A DNA stretch of 64,000 nt from Nitratireductor indicus C115 (GCF_000300515.1 NZ_AMSI01000013.1:62001-126000), one strand, 5' to 3'; shown: positions 49,482 to 59,041, numbered from the stretch's first letter. Program-made: numbers and translations. Notes: a model not told the origin generated them from the letters alone.

Positions 49482-50978
49482 ATGAGCAGCACGGCAGATA
49501 AAAGCAGAACGGCGGAAAAGCCCGCATTACAGATTCTTCTGTTGCTGGCGTTCTATGTTGTCGTCTGGACGCTGTATGCGAGCTGGACACAGCTCAACCT
49601 CGACGGCTTTGGCGATATGCTGGAGAATTTCTCCTGGGGCATCGCCTGGCAGAACGGCTACTTCAAGCATCCACCGCTTTTTGCATGGATAACCGCGGCC
49701 TGGTTCTCCGTTTTTCCCCGTGCTGACTGGGCCTACTACCTTCTTTCGGCGGTCAACAGCGCTGTAGCGTTCCTTGCCAGCTGGCGCATTGCCGTGCGTT
49801 TTCTCGATCCGTGGCGGGCAGCGATGAGCACGGCGCTCTTCTTCTTTTTGCCCCCGGTCAGCTTCCTTGCAATCAAATACAATGCAAATGCGGCTATGCT
49901 GCCGTTCTGGGCGGCGACGGTTTTGTTCTATCTCCGCTTTCTGGAAAAGCGCCGGCTGCTGGACGCCATTTTGCTTGGCGCCCTGGCGGCATGTTCCATG
50001 CTGGTCAAATATTATTCGGCGGCGCTTCTGGGGGCGATCTGCCTGCACATGCTGTTCGACCGCGAAGCGCGCGCACTTTTTGCCGGCGCAGGGGTCTGGG
50101 TGGCGAGTGCGGTCTTTCTCCTGGTCATGGCGCCGCATCTTGTGTGGCTCGTCGAGCATGATTTCCTGCCGCTCACCTATGCTGCGGAGCAGGGCGATGG
50201 CTCAGCCCTGGCCGGCATAGCCTCGGCACCGCGCTTTCTGGGGGCGTTGATCGCCTATCTCCTTCCGGCAATTCTCGTTCTGGCCATCGCGCTTATGCGC
50301 AATGGGCGTGGTGCATGGTTCGAAACCCGCCAGATTGCAGCCCTGCGAAATAGCCTCACCGGTCGCGCTTTGTTGTGGACCAGCTTCGGGTCCCTTGGCC
50401 TCACTCTCGTTCTGGGCATCGTTCTGGCAGCCCGTTTCAGTTCCGTATGGGCCTTGCCGCTGTATTTCTCGGCGCCGATCCTGCTCATGCTTTTCATCCG
50501 GCCGGGCCGGCTTGAAACCTGGAAAGCGGTCATTCCGATTGCAGTTGTCGTCTACAGTACTGCCTTGCTGGCACTTTCACCCTTCATCCGGGCTGAGGAA
50601 GCCAAGGACAGTTCGAACTATAACGGGGTGCCCGTTCGCGCCATCGCGCTCGAGATCGAGAAAATCTGGGATGATCGTTTCGACAAGCCGCTTGCCTATG
50701 TGGCGGGAGACAAGATCCTGGCGAGCGGGTCGAGCTTTTATGCCAGCGCGCGACCATTCTCTATGCAGGACAGTTCATTCCGCCTCACACCATGGGTCAC
50801 AGAGGCGGACGTGCGCAGCAATGGCATCGTGATTGCCTGTTTCGCCGAACAGGCCTGGTGCCTGAACGCAGCCGGAAAGTTCCCAGTCAGAGCGACCGAG
50901 GAAGAACGTATTTCCGTACCCGGCTTCACTGATGAGAAGATTTGGGACGTGCGCCTCTTCATCGTGCCGCCCGCATGA
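49482..50978 (+). CDS. GT39-family (ArnT/PMT-like) membrane glycosyltransferase
   Basis: A 498-residue GT-C glycosyltransferase using a polyprenyl-phosphate sugar at the periplasmic face. About 10-12 hydrophobic helices are visible. The first periplasmic loop has the acidic catalytic motif DGFGDMLENFSWG (Asp45, Glu48) and KHPPLFAW (62-69), classical for ArnT-like proteins. A C-terminal periplasmic domain of about 110 residues follows. I take Met at 49482 (GGAG upstream). It faces the GtrA-deacetylase-GT2 operon tail to tail, and together they contain every step for an amino-sugar decoration; the acceptor (lipid A or other) is inferred. Confidence 0.88.
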   Translation: MSSTADKSRTAEKPALQILLLLAFYVVVWTLYASWTQLNLDGFGDMLENFSWGIAWQNGYFKHPPLFAWITAAWFSVFPRADWAYYLLSAVNSAVAFLASWRIAVRFLDPWRAAMSTALFFFLPPVSFLAIKYNANAAMLPFWAATVLFYLRFLEKRRLLDAILLGALAACSMLVKYYSAALLGAICLHMLFDREARALFAGAGVWVASAVFLLVMAPHLVWLVEHDFLPLTYAAEQGDGSALAGIASAPRFLGALIAYLLPAILVLAIALMRNGRGAWFETRQIAALRNSLTGRALLWTSFGSLGLTLVLGIVLAARFSSVWALPLYFSAPILLMLFIRPGRLETWKAVIPIAVVVYSTALLALSPFIRAEEAKDSSNYNGVPVRAIALEIEKIWDDRFDKPLAYVAGDKILASGSSFYASARPFSMQDSSFRLTPWVTEADVRSNGIVIACFAEQAWCLNAAGKFPVRATEEERISVPGFTDEKIWDVRLFIVPPA

Positions 50979-51013
50979 CTGACGGGCGCTGCGGCGCCCC
51001 GGCTCTGAGGCCC

Positions 51014-51412
51014 TCAGGCCAGCCGATCCTCGATGGACCAACGCGCTGCGAAGAAATTCAGTGCCGCGCCGATTGCAATGCCCACGATCTTGGCCGGAAA
51101 GACGCCAATGAGCGGTGGCAGGAGCCATACCGCAATGGTGGATGAGCCGAGGGAAATGATGCTGCCCGAAAAGGCAAATTTCGCGAATGCTTTCCCGAGA
51201 TGGAATTTGTGGGAGCGCACGAATGTCCAGCGCGAATTCACTGCAAAGGAGACGATGACCGCCACCGCCCATGCGAGGAGGTTGGAGAAAAGCGGTGCCA
51301 ATCCGAGATATACAAGCACCGTAAACGCTGCGAAGTCGATCGCCGAGTTCATGAGGCCGACGATTGCAAAGCGCCTGAGCTTGACGAGGAGAGGCCGTTC
51401 CATCGTGCTCAT
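51014..51412 (-). CDS. GtrA family membrane protein
   Basis: A 132-residue four-helix membrane protein of the GtrA/DPMS-anchor family, thought to flip polyprenyl-phosphate sugars or anchor the glycosyltransferase. LRRFAIVGLMNSAIDFAAF and FAVNSRWTFVRSHK are typical. The ATG at 51412 overlaps the deacetylase stop (ATGA), and ATG 51403 is an alternative; a longer frame overlapping that gene is rejected. It is the last gene of the GT2-deacetylase-GtrA operon. It lacks the catalytic partners on its own and must act with the GT2. Confidence 0.92.
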   Translation of the reverse strand: MSTMERPLLVKLRRFAIVGLMNSAIDFAAFTVLVYLGLAPLFSNLLAWAVAVIVSFAVNSRWTFVRSHKFHLGKAFAKFAFSGSIISLGSSTIAVWLLPPLIGVFPAKIVGIAIGAALNFFAARWSIEDRLA

Positions 51413-52227
51413 TCGCCCTGTTCCGTTGCAAGGCTGATAGCGTTGCGGGCAAGAAACGTCGGGAAGTCTTCTGACGAAAGAAGCGCAAGCTCTTCTTCCC
51501 GTGCGTCGGTAAAGACGTCCCTTTGCCGCAGGAGAGCGTCCACCCGACCCGGATGGCACATGACAACGCCGTTTTCCGGCATCTTCTTCAAGAAGAAGGG
51601 CAAGGCAGTCTCGAATGTGCCTTGTTTGCGCCAGTCGTAAAACCCCCCGAGCGGTCCCCGCACGCAAAAGCCGCTGCGGCGCATCTCAATGTCGAAACCC
51701 CGTGCCAGAAGTCGCGCAAAGGCAACCTTTGCCGTGAGGCCCGCGGGGGCTGCGCGCAATGTCGGCGCGCCGCGCAGCCACGGCCGCATCTGCCGCGGCA
51801 GGCCCGCAAAACGACCGCAGAGCCAGTGCCGGACGGGGCGCAGGAAATGCACGTGCTGATGCCCGTCGATGAAGGCGGGGTCGCGCCCAAAGACGCTACG
51901 GAAGCGCTCCATCTGGGCATCTGCTTCGGCGGCGATGGAGCGGCTTTCGCCGCGCGCGCAGTCTGCGATGAGCCGTTTAAGCCCCGGCATGCGCACCCCG
52001 GTTGTAAGAGCGGGGAAATCGGTCAGCGTGAGGTGAAGTCCGATCGACGCGGAAGCGCCGAGATCGGCAAGCCGGTTTGCCTGTTCCTGCCAGTCTTCGA
52101 ACAGTGTCATGCAGCCCGTGCCGCTAAGCCTGCCTGCCGCAATCAATTCGCGGATCGCGGCGCTGACCTGCGGCGAAAGTCCGTAATCGTCGGCAATCAG
52201 CCAAAGGCTGCGGCCCGCCCTAGCCAT
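51409..52227 (-). CDS. YdjC/ChbG/HpnK-family carbohydrate deacetylase (NaxD-like)
   Basis: A 272-residue metal-dependent deacetylase. The TIM-barrel motifs are intact: Asp13-Asp14 (IADDYG), His65 (GLHLTLTD), the DGHQHVH cluster (Asp121, His123, His125, His127) and MCHPG near 225. The family removes acetyl groups from chitobiose, hopanoid-linked GlcNAc or, in NaxD, undecaprenyl-phosphate GalNAc. Lying between a dolichol-phosphate-type GT2 (8 bp overlap) and GtrA (ATGA overlap), the last role fits best here; that is inference from gene order. Confidence 0.92.
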   Translation of the reverse strand: MARAGRSLWLIADDYGLSPQVSAAIRELIAAGRLSGTGCMTLFEDWQEQANRLADLGASASIGLHLTLTDFPALTTGVRMPGLKRLIADCARGESRSIAAEADAQMERFRSVFGRDPAFIDGHQHVHFLRPVRHWLCGRFAGLPRQMRPWLRGAPTLRAAPAGLTAKVAFARLLARGFDIEMRRSGFCVRGPLGGFYDWRKQGTFETALPFFLKKMPENGVVMCHPGRVDALLRQRDVFTDAREEELALLSSEDFPTFLARNAISLATEQGE

Positions 52228-53209
52228 TGCTCTTCCTGGAAGCTTGTTGACGCACGCCAGCAGCTTTTTGCGATTGCGAGACAGACTTCACGATATAGTT
52301 GGGCCGGTTCTTTGCTTCGCTCAGTGCCGACCAGACATATTCACCCACAAGCCCCGTAAGGGCCAGGTTCAACCCGCCAAGAACGAGCACGGCGACGATC
52401 AGGCTCGGATAACCAGGGACCGCGACCCCGGTGAAAAGGACTTCAAGAAGGATCTTGATTCCATAGAGGAAGCCGAGCACGGCAACCGCCCCTCCGAACA
52501 GCGACACCATTCTGAGCGGCACCACCGAGAAGGAGGTGAACCCTTCGAGCGAGAAGGCAATGAGCCGGCGCTTCGACCATTTGCTGGTGCCGCCCTGGCG
52601 TTCCGCAGGCTTGTAGAGAATGCGCTGCTGGCGAAAACCCGTCCAGGCGTAGAGACCCTTGTTGAAACGGCGCTGGTCGCGCAACTGGCGCATGGCTCCG
52701 GCGAAGCGGCGCGACATGATGCGGAAATCGCCGGCATTGGCCGGAATTTCGTAGCGCTGGCCCATATTGATGAGCCAGTAGAAGCCATTGGCCAGGTAGC
52801 GGCCGAGGGTCTGGGTTTCGGCGCGGTCAGCACGCACGGCATAGACCATGTCGAGTTCCGGATCAGCGAGAATTCGCCCGATCATGTCGAGCGCCACCTC
52901 TGCCGTGTGCTGAAGATCGGCGTCCATCATCAGCACATAGTCGGCCTCCGAATGATCGAGGCCGGCAAGGATCGCTGCCTCCTTGCCGAAGTTGCGCGAC
53001 AAGGTGACGAGGGTCCAGGTTCCTTGCAAATGCTCTTCATAGAGCCTGCCGCCGTCATCGGTGCTGCCATCGTCGATCAGGACGAAACGCGTCTCCAGCC
53101 CGAAGCGCTGGCGCGCTTGTGTGGCAAGCCCGCTCGCAAGCGCACAAAATCCGATGGCGGATTCGCGCTCATTGAGAAACGGCACCAGAATATCGAGCTG
53201 CTTTGCCAC
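52220..53209 (-). CDS. GT2 glycosyltransferase, polyprenyl-phosphate sugar synthase (GtrB/ArnC/FlmF2-like)
   Basis: A 329-residue membrane-attached GT2 enzyme. The catalytic domain has FLNER (11-15), DDGST (46-50), and the metal-binding DAD (96-98, MMDADLQ). Two C-terminal hydrophobic helices (SLFGGAVAVLGFLYG and SLIVAVLVLGGLNLALTG) anchor it. It would add a sugar to undecaprenyl phosphate on the cytosolic side. I choose the GTG at 53209 because GAGGAG precedes it; the longer frame starts with TTG inside a palindrome. First gene of a three-gene operon. Confidence 0.88.
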   Translation of the reverse strand: MAKQLDILVPFLNERESAIGFCALASGLATQARQRFGLETRFVLIDDGSTDDGGRLYEEHLQGTWTLVTLSRNFGKEAAILAGLDHSEADYVLMMDADLQHTAEVALDMIGRILADPELDMVYAVRADRAETQTLGRYLANGFYWLINMGQRYEIPANAGDFRIMSRRFAGAMRQLRDQRRFNKGLYAWTGFRQQRILYKPAERQGGTSKWSKRRLIAFSLEGFTSFSVVPLRMVSLFGGAVAVLGFLYGIKILLEVLFTGVAVPGYPSLIVAVLVLGGLNLALTGLVGEYVWSALSEAKNRPNYIVKSVSQSQKAAGVRQQASRKSNG

Positions 53210-53227
53210 GCGCGCAGTTCTCCTCAC

Positions 53228-53269
53228 AGTATTTTGCCGTCGGATGATTCCACCTGACTGCAAAATGCT
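53228..53269. repeat. Long intergenic palindrome
   Basis: Left arm 53228-53246 and right arm 53251-53269 (19 bases each) pair at 15 positions around an ATTC loop. The right arm's complement reads AGCATTTTGCAGTCAGGTG. A degenerate relative lies at 31553-31600. It sits 19 bp upstream of the GT2 start on the minus strand and about 80 bp before ttcA, so it may influence the GT2 mRNA. Confidence 0.72.
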
Positions 53270-53348
53270 CTAGCACGAATGCATTGAGAAACAGGCAAAA
53301 TGGGCGACAATCCGTACGAACGCCCGATAAATACACGAAGGTCCGCCC

Positions 53349-54227
53349 ATGCACAGCAATCTGGCGCAAGCGATCGACGCCGCACAGGCCAATGAAACCG
53401 ATGCGGAGGTTCCCGCTTTCCTGAAGGCGGCACCTTCCTCCGTCGAGTTCAACAAGCTGCGCAAGCGGCTCCTGCGCAATGTGCGTCAGGCCATCGAGGA
53501 TTTCGCCATGGTGACGCCCGGCGAACGCTGGCTGGTCGCGCTGTCGGGAGGCAAGGATTCCTACGGGTTGCTTGCCGTTTTGATGGACCTGCAATGGCGT
53601 GGCCTGTTGCCGGTGGAATTGGTTGCCTGCAATCTCGACCAGGGCCAGCCTAATTTTCCAAAGCATATCCTGCCTGACTATCTGAAGGGCATCGGCGTCA
53701 CGCACCGTATCGAGTATCAGGATACCTATTCGGTGGTGACGGAGAAGCTGCCTGAAACGGCAACCTATTGCTCGCTGTGCTCACGGCTTCGGCGCGGCCA
53801 TCTTTATCGCGTCGCGCGGGAAGAGGGATGTTCGGCGCTGGTTCTGGGACATCACCGCGAGGATATTCTGGAAACCTTCTTCATGAACCTTTTTCACGGC
53901 GGAAGGCTCGCGGCCATGCCGCCCAAGCTGTTGAACGACGAAGGCGACATGATGGTGTTGCGTCCGCTCAGCTATTGCGCGGAGGTGGACCTCGCGAAAT
54001 TCGCGGACCAGATGCGGTTTCCCATCATCCCCTGTGATCTGTGCGGCAGCCAGGACGGGCTTCAGCGCAACGCCATGAAGGCGATGCTTGCCGATATCGA
54101 AACACGCATGCCCGGTCGCAAGGACACGATGATCCGGGCGCTGACCCATGTGCGCCCGTCTCATCTTTTGGACCGTAATCTCTTCGATTTTTCGGGCCTT
54201 GAAGCCTTGCGCGATCAGGCTGAGTAG
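53349..54227 (+). CDS. ttcA: tRNA 2-thiocytidine(32) synthetase TtcA
   Basis: Puts sulfur on C32 of certain tRNAs with ATP and an Fe-S cluster. The 292-residue protein has the PP-loop SGGKDS (66-71), the cluster cysteines Cys141 and Cys144 ([11 protein letters not shown]), and a third conserved cysteine region PCDLCGSQ near residue 230. Length is typical. The start at 53349 follows a short leader; the gene is monocistronic and convergent with the MFS gene. Bacteria with TtcA have s2C32 in some Arg and Ser tRNAs; function is well supported by the motifs. Confidence 0.95.
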   Translation: MHSNLAQAIDAAQANETDAEVPAFLKAAPSSVEFNKLRKRLLRNVRQAIEDFAMVTPGERWLVALSGGKDSYGLLAVLMDLQWRGLLPVELVACNLDQGQPNFPKHILPDYLKGIGVTHRIEYQDTYSVVTEKLPETATYCSLCSRLRRGHLYRVAREEGCSALVLGHHREDILETFFMNLFHGGRLAAMPPKLLNDEGDMMVLRPLSYCAEVDLAKFADQMRFPIIPCDLCGSQDGLQRNAMKAMLADIETRMPGRKDTMIRALTHVRPSHLLDRNLFDFSGLEALRDQAE

Positions 54228-54269
54228 CCTGACGCCCGCAAAAAATGCGGAAGAATTGAAGATGCGCAT

Positions 54270-54299
54270 CCATCGTGCGCCCGGGAAGGCGCACGGTGG
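54270..54299. terminator. Hairpin between ttcA and the MFS gene
   Basis: CCATCGTGCGCC pairs with GGCGCACGGTGG (one mismatch) around a GGGAA-type loop. It lies between two convergent stops, but no clear U-run follows on either side. Confidence 0.5.
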
Positions 54300-54307
54300 A
54301 AAGATGC

Positions 54308-55555
54308 TCAGGCTGCCGGATTGATCGGGTGGAAGAGGCGGCCCTTTTCGCCGATCAGCACCAGAATGAGAGCCGCGAGGCCGGTCAGGAAATAACCGGC
54401 TGCAAGCGGCATGGTGCTGCCGTCGAACGCCTGTCCGACGAAGGCGCCCAGCAGCCCACCGCCAAGCGTGGTGATGAAGCCCTGCGTGGCCGCCGCCGTT
54501 CCCGCCACATGACCGAGAGGCTCCATGGCGATGGAGTTGAAATTCGGTCCGATCCAGCCGAACTGGAACATGGTCAGCGAGAACAGGGCAAAGAAGAGCG
54601 GAAAGGGCAGGTGGTCGAAATAGGCGAAACCGAGCCAGACCAGGCTTGAGAGCGTGAAGCCCACTACCGCGCCATGCGACAAGCGCCGCATGCCGAGCCG
54701 CCCGACGAGCCGCGAATTGGTAAAGGACGACAGCGCCATCAGACCTGCACCGATGGCAAACAGGATCGGAAACCAGTCCGCCAGATCGTAGGTGTCGCTG
54801 TAGATCTGCTGTGCCGAGCTGATGAAGCCGAAGAGCGATCCGAAGATGAAGGTCGTCGCCAACGTATAGCAAAGCGAAATCCGGTTGGTCAGCACAAAGC
54901 CGAACCCCTGCGTGATTGATTTCAAGGTAAGCGGACGACGGTTTTCCTCGTGCAGCGTCTCGGGAAGCCGCAACAGTGCCCACAGGCCGAACACCAGGGC
55001 CAGAGCGGCGATCGCGAGAAAAATCTCATGCCATTCGCCGAAGATCAGGATCAACTGGCCAAGTGTCGGCGCGATGACTGGAATGACCATGAACACCATC
55101 ATGACCATAGAGAAGACCTCGGCCATCTGACGGCCGCCAAACGTATCGCGGATGGCGGAGACCGAGACCACGCGGGTGGTGGCTGCACCGATGCCCTGCA
55201 GCAGACGTGCAACAAGCATGAGAGTGAAGCTCTCGGTAAAAGCGGCAGCAACTCCGGCGATGATGTAAAGCGTGATACCGAAGAACAGGGGCGGGCGTCT
55301 TCCGAAGCGGTCGGAAATCGGGCCGAAGACCAACTGACCGGCCCCCAGGCCGACAATATAAGCGGTGACGATATACTGGCGCGAATTCTCGTCCTCGACC
55401 CCAAGGGCCGAGCCGATCTGCTGAAGTGCGGGCAGCATGATGTCGATGGCCAGCGCGTTGAGCGCCATCAATGCGGCAGCCAGCGCGATGAATTCTGCCT
55501 TGCCGATGGTCTTGCTGGGCTGTGCCTGCGGTTCCGTCGCTAATCGCTGCTCCAT
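54308..55555 (-). CDS. Bcr/CflA-type multidrug MFS efflux transporter
   Basis: A 415-residue, 12-helix drug:H+ antiporter of the DHA1 family, inner membrane. Family signatures are ALAIDIMLPALQQIG in helix 1, the loop 2-3 motif FGPISDRFGRRPPLF, and VARLLQGIGAATTRVVSVSAIRDTF in helix 4-5 (motif C-like). The start at 55555 has GGAGAGAG upstream; a longer frame from 55597 lacks a good leader. Drug specificity cannot be predicted. It stands alone. Confidence 0.93.
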   Translation of the reverse strand: MEQRLATEPQAQPSKTIGKAEFIALAAALMALNALAIDIMLPALQQIGSALGVEDENSRQYIVTAYIVGLGAGQLVFGPISDRFGRRPPLFFGITLYIIAGVAAAFTESFTLMLVARLLQGIGAATTRVVSVSAIRDTFGGRQMAEVFSMVMMVFMVIPVIAPTLGQLILIFGEWHEIFLAIAALALVFGLWALLRLPETLHEENRRPLTLKSITQGFGFVLTNRISLCYTLATTFIFGSLFGFISSAQQIYSDTYDLADWFPILFAIGAGLMALSSFTNSRLVGRLGMRRLSHGAVVGFTLSSLVWLGFAYFDHLPFPLFFALFSLTMFQFGWIGPNFNSIAMEPLGHVAGTAAATQGFITTLGGGLLGAFVGQAFDGSTMPLAAGYFLTGLAALILVLIGEKGRLFHPINPAA

Positions 55556-55906
55556 CACTCTCTCTCCGTCAAAATCGATCAAATGCGATATGCGCACGCG
55601 TTGCCAAACACACCGGAACGTTGGCGCAGGCTACCATCACAAGGCAGCAGTCAAATAATCCATCCAAACCGTTTCTCTTCCTTCGAGGTGGACGCGAAGC
55701 GGTCTATCTCATTGTTTTATATGCAATTCTGCATGGTCTGCGCAGGCTGCAAGATACTATATGCGAGCGGAAGCCAAGCCTCACGCTGGTTTCTCGCCGA
55801 ATGCAAGGAAAAGCCATATCCGACGCGAAAAAATGCGCTGACGGCTGCCAGCGCATTGCATTCGGGGAGGGCGCCCGGCCTTCCGGGCGCTATCCGTTTG
55901 AAAAGG
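55556..55906. other. Intergenic stretch (351 bp) between the MFS gene and grxD
   Basis: No gene is supported here. It holds the grxD terminator (55828-55857), a second GC-rich hairpin GCGCCCGG/CCGGGCGC at 55871-55890, and the MFS 5' region. The middle (55660-55780) is AT-richer than its surroundings and probably contains the MFS promoter; I could not pick a convincing one. Confidence 0.5.
55828..55857 (-). terminator. Terminator of grxD
   Basis: On the minus strand a perfect AATGCGCTG/CAGCGCATT stem (55832-55857) is followed by TTTTTT. It lies about 50 bp after the grxD stop, beyond the first GC-rich hairpin. Confidence 0.75.
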
Positions 55907-56242
55907 TCAGGCGGCGCCTTTGGCGGCCACACCCTTCTCGTTGAGGAAACTCTGCAACTCGCCCGCCTGAAACATCTCGCGGATGATGTCGCAACCGCCG
56001 ACGAATTCCCCCTTCACATAAAGCTGGGGGATGGTCGGCCAGCTGGAATATTCCTTGATGCCCTGACGCAACTCGTCGGACGTAAGAACGTTGATGCCCT
56101 TGTAGTCGACGTTCAGATAGTCGAGAATCTGCACCACTTGGCCAGAAAAGCCGCACTGGGGAAAGCCCGGCGTGCCCTTCATGAAGAGCACCACGTCGTT
56201 GCTTTTGACCTCGTTGTCGATGAATTCGTTGATACCGCTCAT
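55907..56242 (-). CDS. grxD: Monothiol glutaredoxin (Grx4/GrxD type)
   Basis: A 111-residue CGFS-type glutaredoxin that carries [2Fe-2S] clusters with glutathione and delivers them, often with BolA. The active site is Cys30 in FPQCGFSG; WPTIPQLYVKGEFVGGCDI is the glutathione-binding region. The start at 56242 (MSGINEF) has AAAGGA upstream; an earlier frame to 56269 is less likely. It follows bolA after 160 bp on the same strand, a pair that is linked functionally in many bacteria. Confidence 0.97.
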   Translation of the reverse strand: MSGINEFIDNEVKSNDVVLFMKGTPGFPQCGFSGQVVQILDYLNVDYKGINVLTSDELRQGIKEYSSWPTIPQLYVKGEFVGGCDIIREMFQAGELQSFLNEKGVAAKGAA

Positions 56243-56401
56243 CGCAAATCCTTTCATGACCGGGGTCAAGACCCGGCTATAGAATACAATCGTTATCTAT
56301 TGCACCATGGGACGGCACGCAACGCCATGCGTCAAAAACTTTCGCCGGCTGGTACATTGGCAATCTTGTGGCGCCGTCTGGCCAGATGAAACGCCGCCTT
56401 C

Positions 56402-56635
56402 TCAGTCCGGAGCGCTTGTCTGAAGTGCGAGCGCATGCAGTGCGCCACCCATATTCCCCTTCAACGCATTATAGACCATCTGATGCTGCTGCACCCGCGA
56501 CTTTCCGCGAAAGCTTTCCGCCACCACTTCGGCCGCGTAGTGGTCTCCGTCGCCTGCGAGATCGCGAATGGTTACCTTCGCGTCGGGGATTCCGTCCTTG
56601 ATCAGTCGCTCGATGTCAGCCGCATTCATAGCCAT
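56402..56635 (-). CDS. bolA: BolA family protein
   Basis: A 77-residue small class II KH-like protein, partner of CGFS glutaredoxins in Fe-S regulation or transfer. GDHYAAEVVAESFRGKSRVQQHQMVY contains the conserved His that coordinates the BolA-Grx cluster, and ALHALALQT is the C-terminal helix. I use Met at 56635 (MAMNAADIERL); 56629 is the alternative. It lies between purL and grxD. The purL end and a 33 bp inverted repeat are about 80 bp upstream. Confidence 0.95.
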   Translation of the reverse strand: MAMNAADIERLIKDGIPDAKVTIRDLAGDGDHYAAEVVAESFRGKSRVQQHQMVYNALKGNMGGALHALALQTSAPD

Positions 56636-56713
56636 GGGGCAGGATGTCTCCAGATTCAGTCCACCCCCGAGATATGGCGGCTTCGGCACTGGAGGTCAAT
56701 CGGTGGGCGTGTG

Positions 56714-56746
56714 CAACGCTTGTCGCAGGGTGCACAGCAAGCGTTG
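56714..56746 (-). repeat. Inverted repeat downstream of purL
   Basis: A perfect 9 bp repeat CAACGCTTG/CAAGCGTTG separated by 15 bases, 73 bp after the purL stop. No U-run follows, so I list it as a hairpin of uncertain use, possibly a weak purL terminator. Confidence 0.45.
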
Positions 56747-56818
56747 GCTGACGAGGAGGTAAACGGACGGAATAAACTTTGCGCCGGGTCGTTTGCCTAA
56801 TCCGGGGAATGATTGCGC

Positions 56819-59014
56819 CTAATCCATGAAGGCGGGGAACCAGTGTTCGTGTGCGTCCTTAAGTGCAGTAACGGGAACGGCGCGGGCTGAACCGAGCTTC
56901 AGAGTGTCTCCGCCGGTTCGGCCAAGAACGACTACCGACACGCCTGCTTCAGCGGCGCGTTGCAGGATGGCGGCCGAATCGGCGGTGGTCACGATGTAGC
57001 GGCCCTGATCCTCGCCGAAGAAGGCGGGTACGGCATCCGCTGGCGCATCAATTGCCGCTCCAATGCCCGAAGCGATCGCCATTTCGGCCAGCGCAACCGC
57101 CAGACCGCCATCCGAGCAGTCGTGGGAGGCCGTGGTCAGGCCGGCACGAATTAGGCCGCGCACGAAATCGCCCGTTTTCTTCTCGTGAGCGAGGTCGACC
57201 GGAGGCGTCGGCCCGTCGGTACGGCCATGCAGGTCCCGCAGATACACGCTTTGGCCGAGATGTGTGCCCCAGTTCTTCGGAGCGCCGATCAGGACGATGC
57301 TTTCGCCTCCCGCCGCGAAGGCGATGCGGGCTGACTGCCGCCAGTCGGGGATGAGACCGACGCCAGCGATGGTCGGCGTCGGCGGAATGGCCTGGCCGAG
57401 CGTCTCATTGTAGAGCGACACATTGCCCGAGACGATGGGAAAGCCGAGCGCCGAACAGGCTTCGCCGATGCCTTTGATCGCCATGACGAGCTGTCCCATG
57501 ATTTCGGGCTTCTCGGGATTGCCGAAATTGAGGTTGTCAGTGGCCGCCAGAGGCTCTGCGCCGGTTGCGGTGATGTTGCGCCAGCATTCGGCAACCGCCT
57601 GCTTGCCGCCCTCATAGGGGTCGGCCTCGCAATAGCGAGGCGTCACGTCGGAAGAGAAGGCGAGCGCCTTCTCTTCGTGTCCTTCAACGCGCACGACGCC
57701 TGCATCGCCGCCTGGAATCTGCAGCGAATTGCCCTGGATCAGCGTGTCGTACTGCTCCCACACCCAGCGGCGTGAGGAAAGATCGGCCGTATCGAGCAGT
57801 TTCAGAAGACCGTCGGCCACGTCCATCTGCGGGACGGGTGCACTGAGTGCTGCGGCAGGCTTGGGTTCGACCCACGGCCGGTCATATTCCGGCGCCTCGT
57901 CGCCCAGATCCTTGATCGGAAGATTGGCGACTTCCTCACCCTGGTGCAGGATGCGGAAACGCAGATCGTCGGTCGTCTTGCCGACGATGGCGAAATCCAG
58001 CCCCCATTTGTGGAAGATGGCCTCCGCCTCGGCGTGCTTCTCCGGGCGCAGCACCATCAGCATGCGCTCCTGGCTTTCAGAAAGCATCATCTCATAGGCG
58101 CTCATGCGCTCTTCGCGCACGGGCACCTTGTCGAGATCCAGTTCGATGCCGAGATCGCCCTTGGCGCCCATTTCGACAGCCGAGCAGGTCAGACCGGCCG
58201 CGCCCATGTCCTGAATGGCAATGACTGCGCCCGTCGCCATGAGTTCGAGGCAAGCTTCAAGCAGGCACTTCTCGGTAAAGGGATCGCCCACCTGCACGGT
58301 CGGGCGTTTCTCCTCAATGCCTTCGTCGAATTCGGCAGAGGCCATGGTCGCACCGCCCACGCCGTCGCGGCCCGTCTTGGCGCCCAGATAGACGACGGGC
58401 AGGCCGACGCCCTCGGCCTTCGAATAAAAGATGGCGTTGGTTTCAGCGATACCGGCGGCAAAGGCGTTGACCAGGATGTTGCCGTTGTAGCGGGCGTCGA
58501 AATTCACTTCCCCGCCCACGGTCGGAACGCCGAAGGAGTTGCCATATCCTCCGACGCCGGAAACGACGCCGGCCACCAGATGCTTCGTCTTGGGATGGTC
58601 GGGCGCGCCGAAGCGCAGTGCGTTCATGGCCGCGACAGGACGGGCTCCCATGGTAAAGACGTCGCGCAGAATGCCGCCGACGCCGGTGGCCGCTCCCTGA
58701 TAGGGCTCGATATAGGACGGATGGTTGTGACTCTCCATCTTGAAGACCACGCACTGACCGTCGCCGATATCGACCACGCCCGCATTCTCACCCGGCCCCT
58801 GGATTACCTGCGGCCCCTTCGTGGGAAGGGTGCGCAGCCATTTCTTGGAACTCTTGTAGGAGCAGTGCTCGTTCCACATGGCCGAGAATATGCCGAGCTC
58901 GGTAAAGGTCGGCTCGCGCTCGATCAGGTCGAGGATACGCTGATATTCGTCGGGCTTCAGGCCGTGTGCGGCAATGAGCTCGTCGGTGATGCGGATATCA
59001 TTGGGAATGGTCAT
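56819..59014 (-). CDS. purL: Phosphoribosylformylglycinamidine synthase, large subunit
   Basis: Fourth step of purine synthesis: converts FGAR to FGAM using ammonia from PurQ, with PurS as bridge. The 731-residue protein is the small PurL form, so the separate purS and purQ genes downstream are needed. Features are the catalytic His50 ([15 protein letters not shown]) and the ATP-binding [17 protein letters not shown]. Start at 59014 (MTIPND); the longer frame to 59044 is unsupported. It is separated from purQ by four unrelated genes and a regulator. Confidence 0.97.
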   Translation of the reverse strand: MTIPNDIRITDELIAAHGLKPDEYQRILDLIEREPTFTELGIFSAMWNEHCSYKSSKKWLRTLPTKGPQVIQGPGENAGVVDIGDGQCVVFKMESHNHPSYIEPYQGAATGVGGILRDVFTMGARPVAAMNALRFGAPDHPKTKHLVAGVVSGVGGYGNSFGVPTVGGEVNFDARYNGNILVNAFAAGIAETNAIFYSKAEGVGLPVVYLGAKTGRDGVGGATMASAEFDEGIEEKRPTVQVGDPFTEKCLLEACLELMATGAVIAIQDMGAAGLTCSAVEMGAKGDLGIELDLDKVPVREERMSAYEMMLSESQERMLMVLRPEKHAEAEAIFHKWGLDFAIVGKTTDDLRFRILHQGEEVANLPIKDLGDEAPEYDRPWVEPKPAAALSAPVPQMDVADGLLKLLDTADLSSRRWVWEQYDTLIQGNSLQIPGGDAGVVRVEGHEEKALAFSSDVTPRYCEADPYEGGKQAVAECWRNITATGAEPLAATDNLNFGNPEKPEIMGQLVMAIKGIGEACSALGFPIVSGNVSLYNETLGQAIPPTPTIAGVGLIPDWRQSARIAFAAGGESIVLIGAPKNWGTHLGQSVYLRDLHGRTDGPTPPVDLAHEKKTGDFVRGLIRAGLTTASHDCSDGGLAVALAEMAIASGIGAAIDAPADAVPAFFGEDQGRYIVTTADSAAILQRAAEAGVSVVVLGRTGGDTLKLGSARAVPVTALKDAHEHWFPAFMD

Positions 59015-59041
59015 GTGGTCGACGGTCCCTTGAGAGGGTTC

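Noticed and set aside
52220-53263. TTG start for the GT2 gene at 53263
   Set aside because: It would begin inside the palindrome. The GTG at 53209 has a clear ribosome site and gives the normal family N-terminus.
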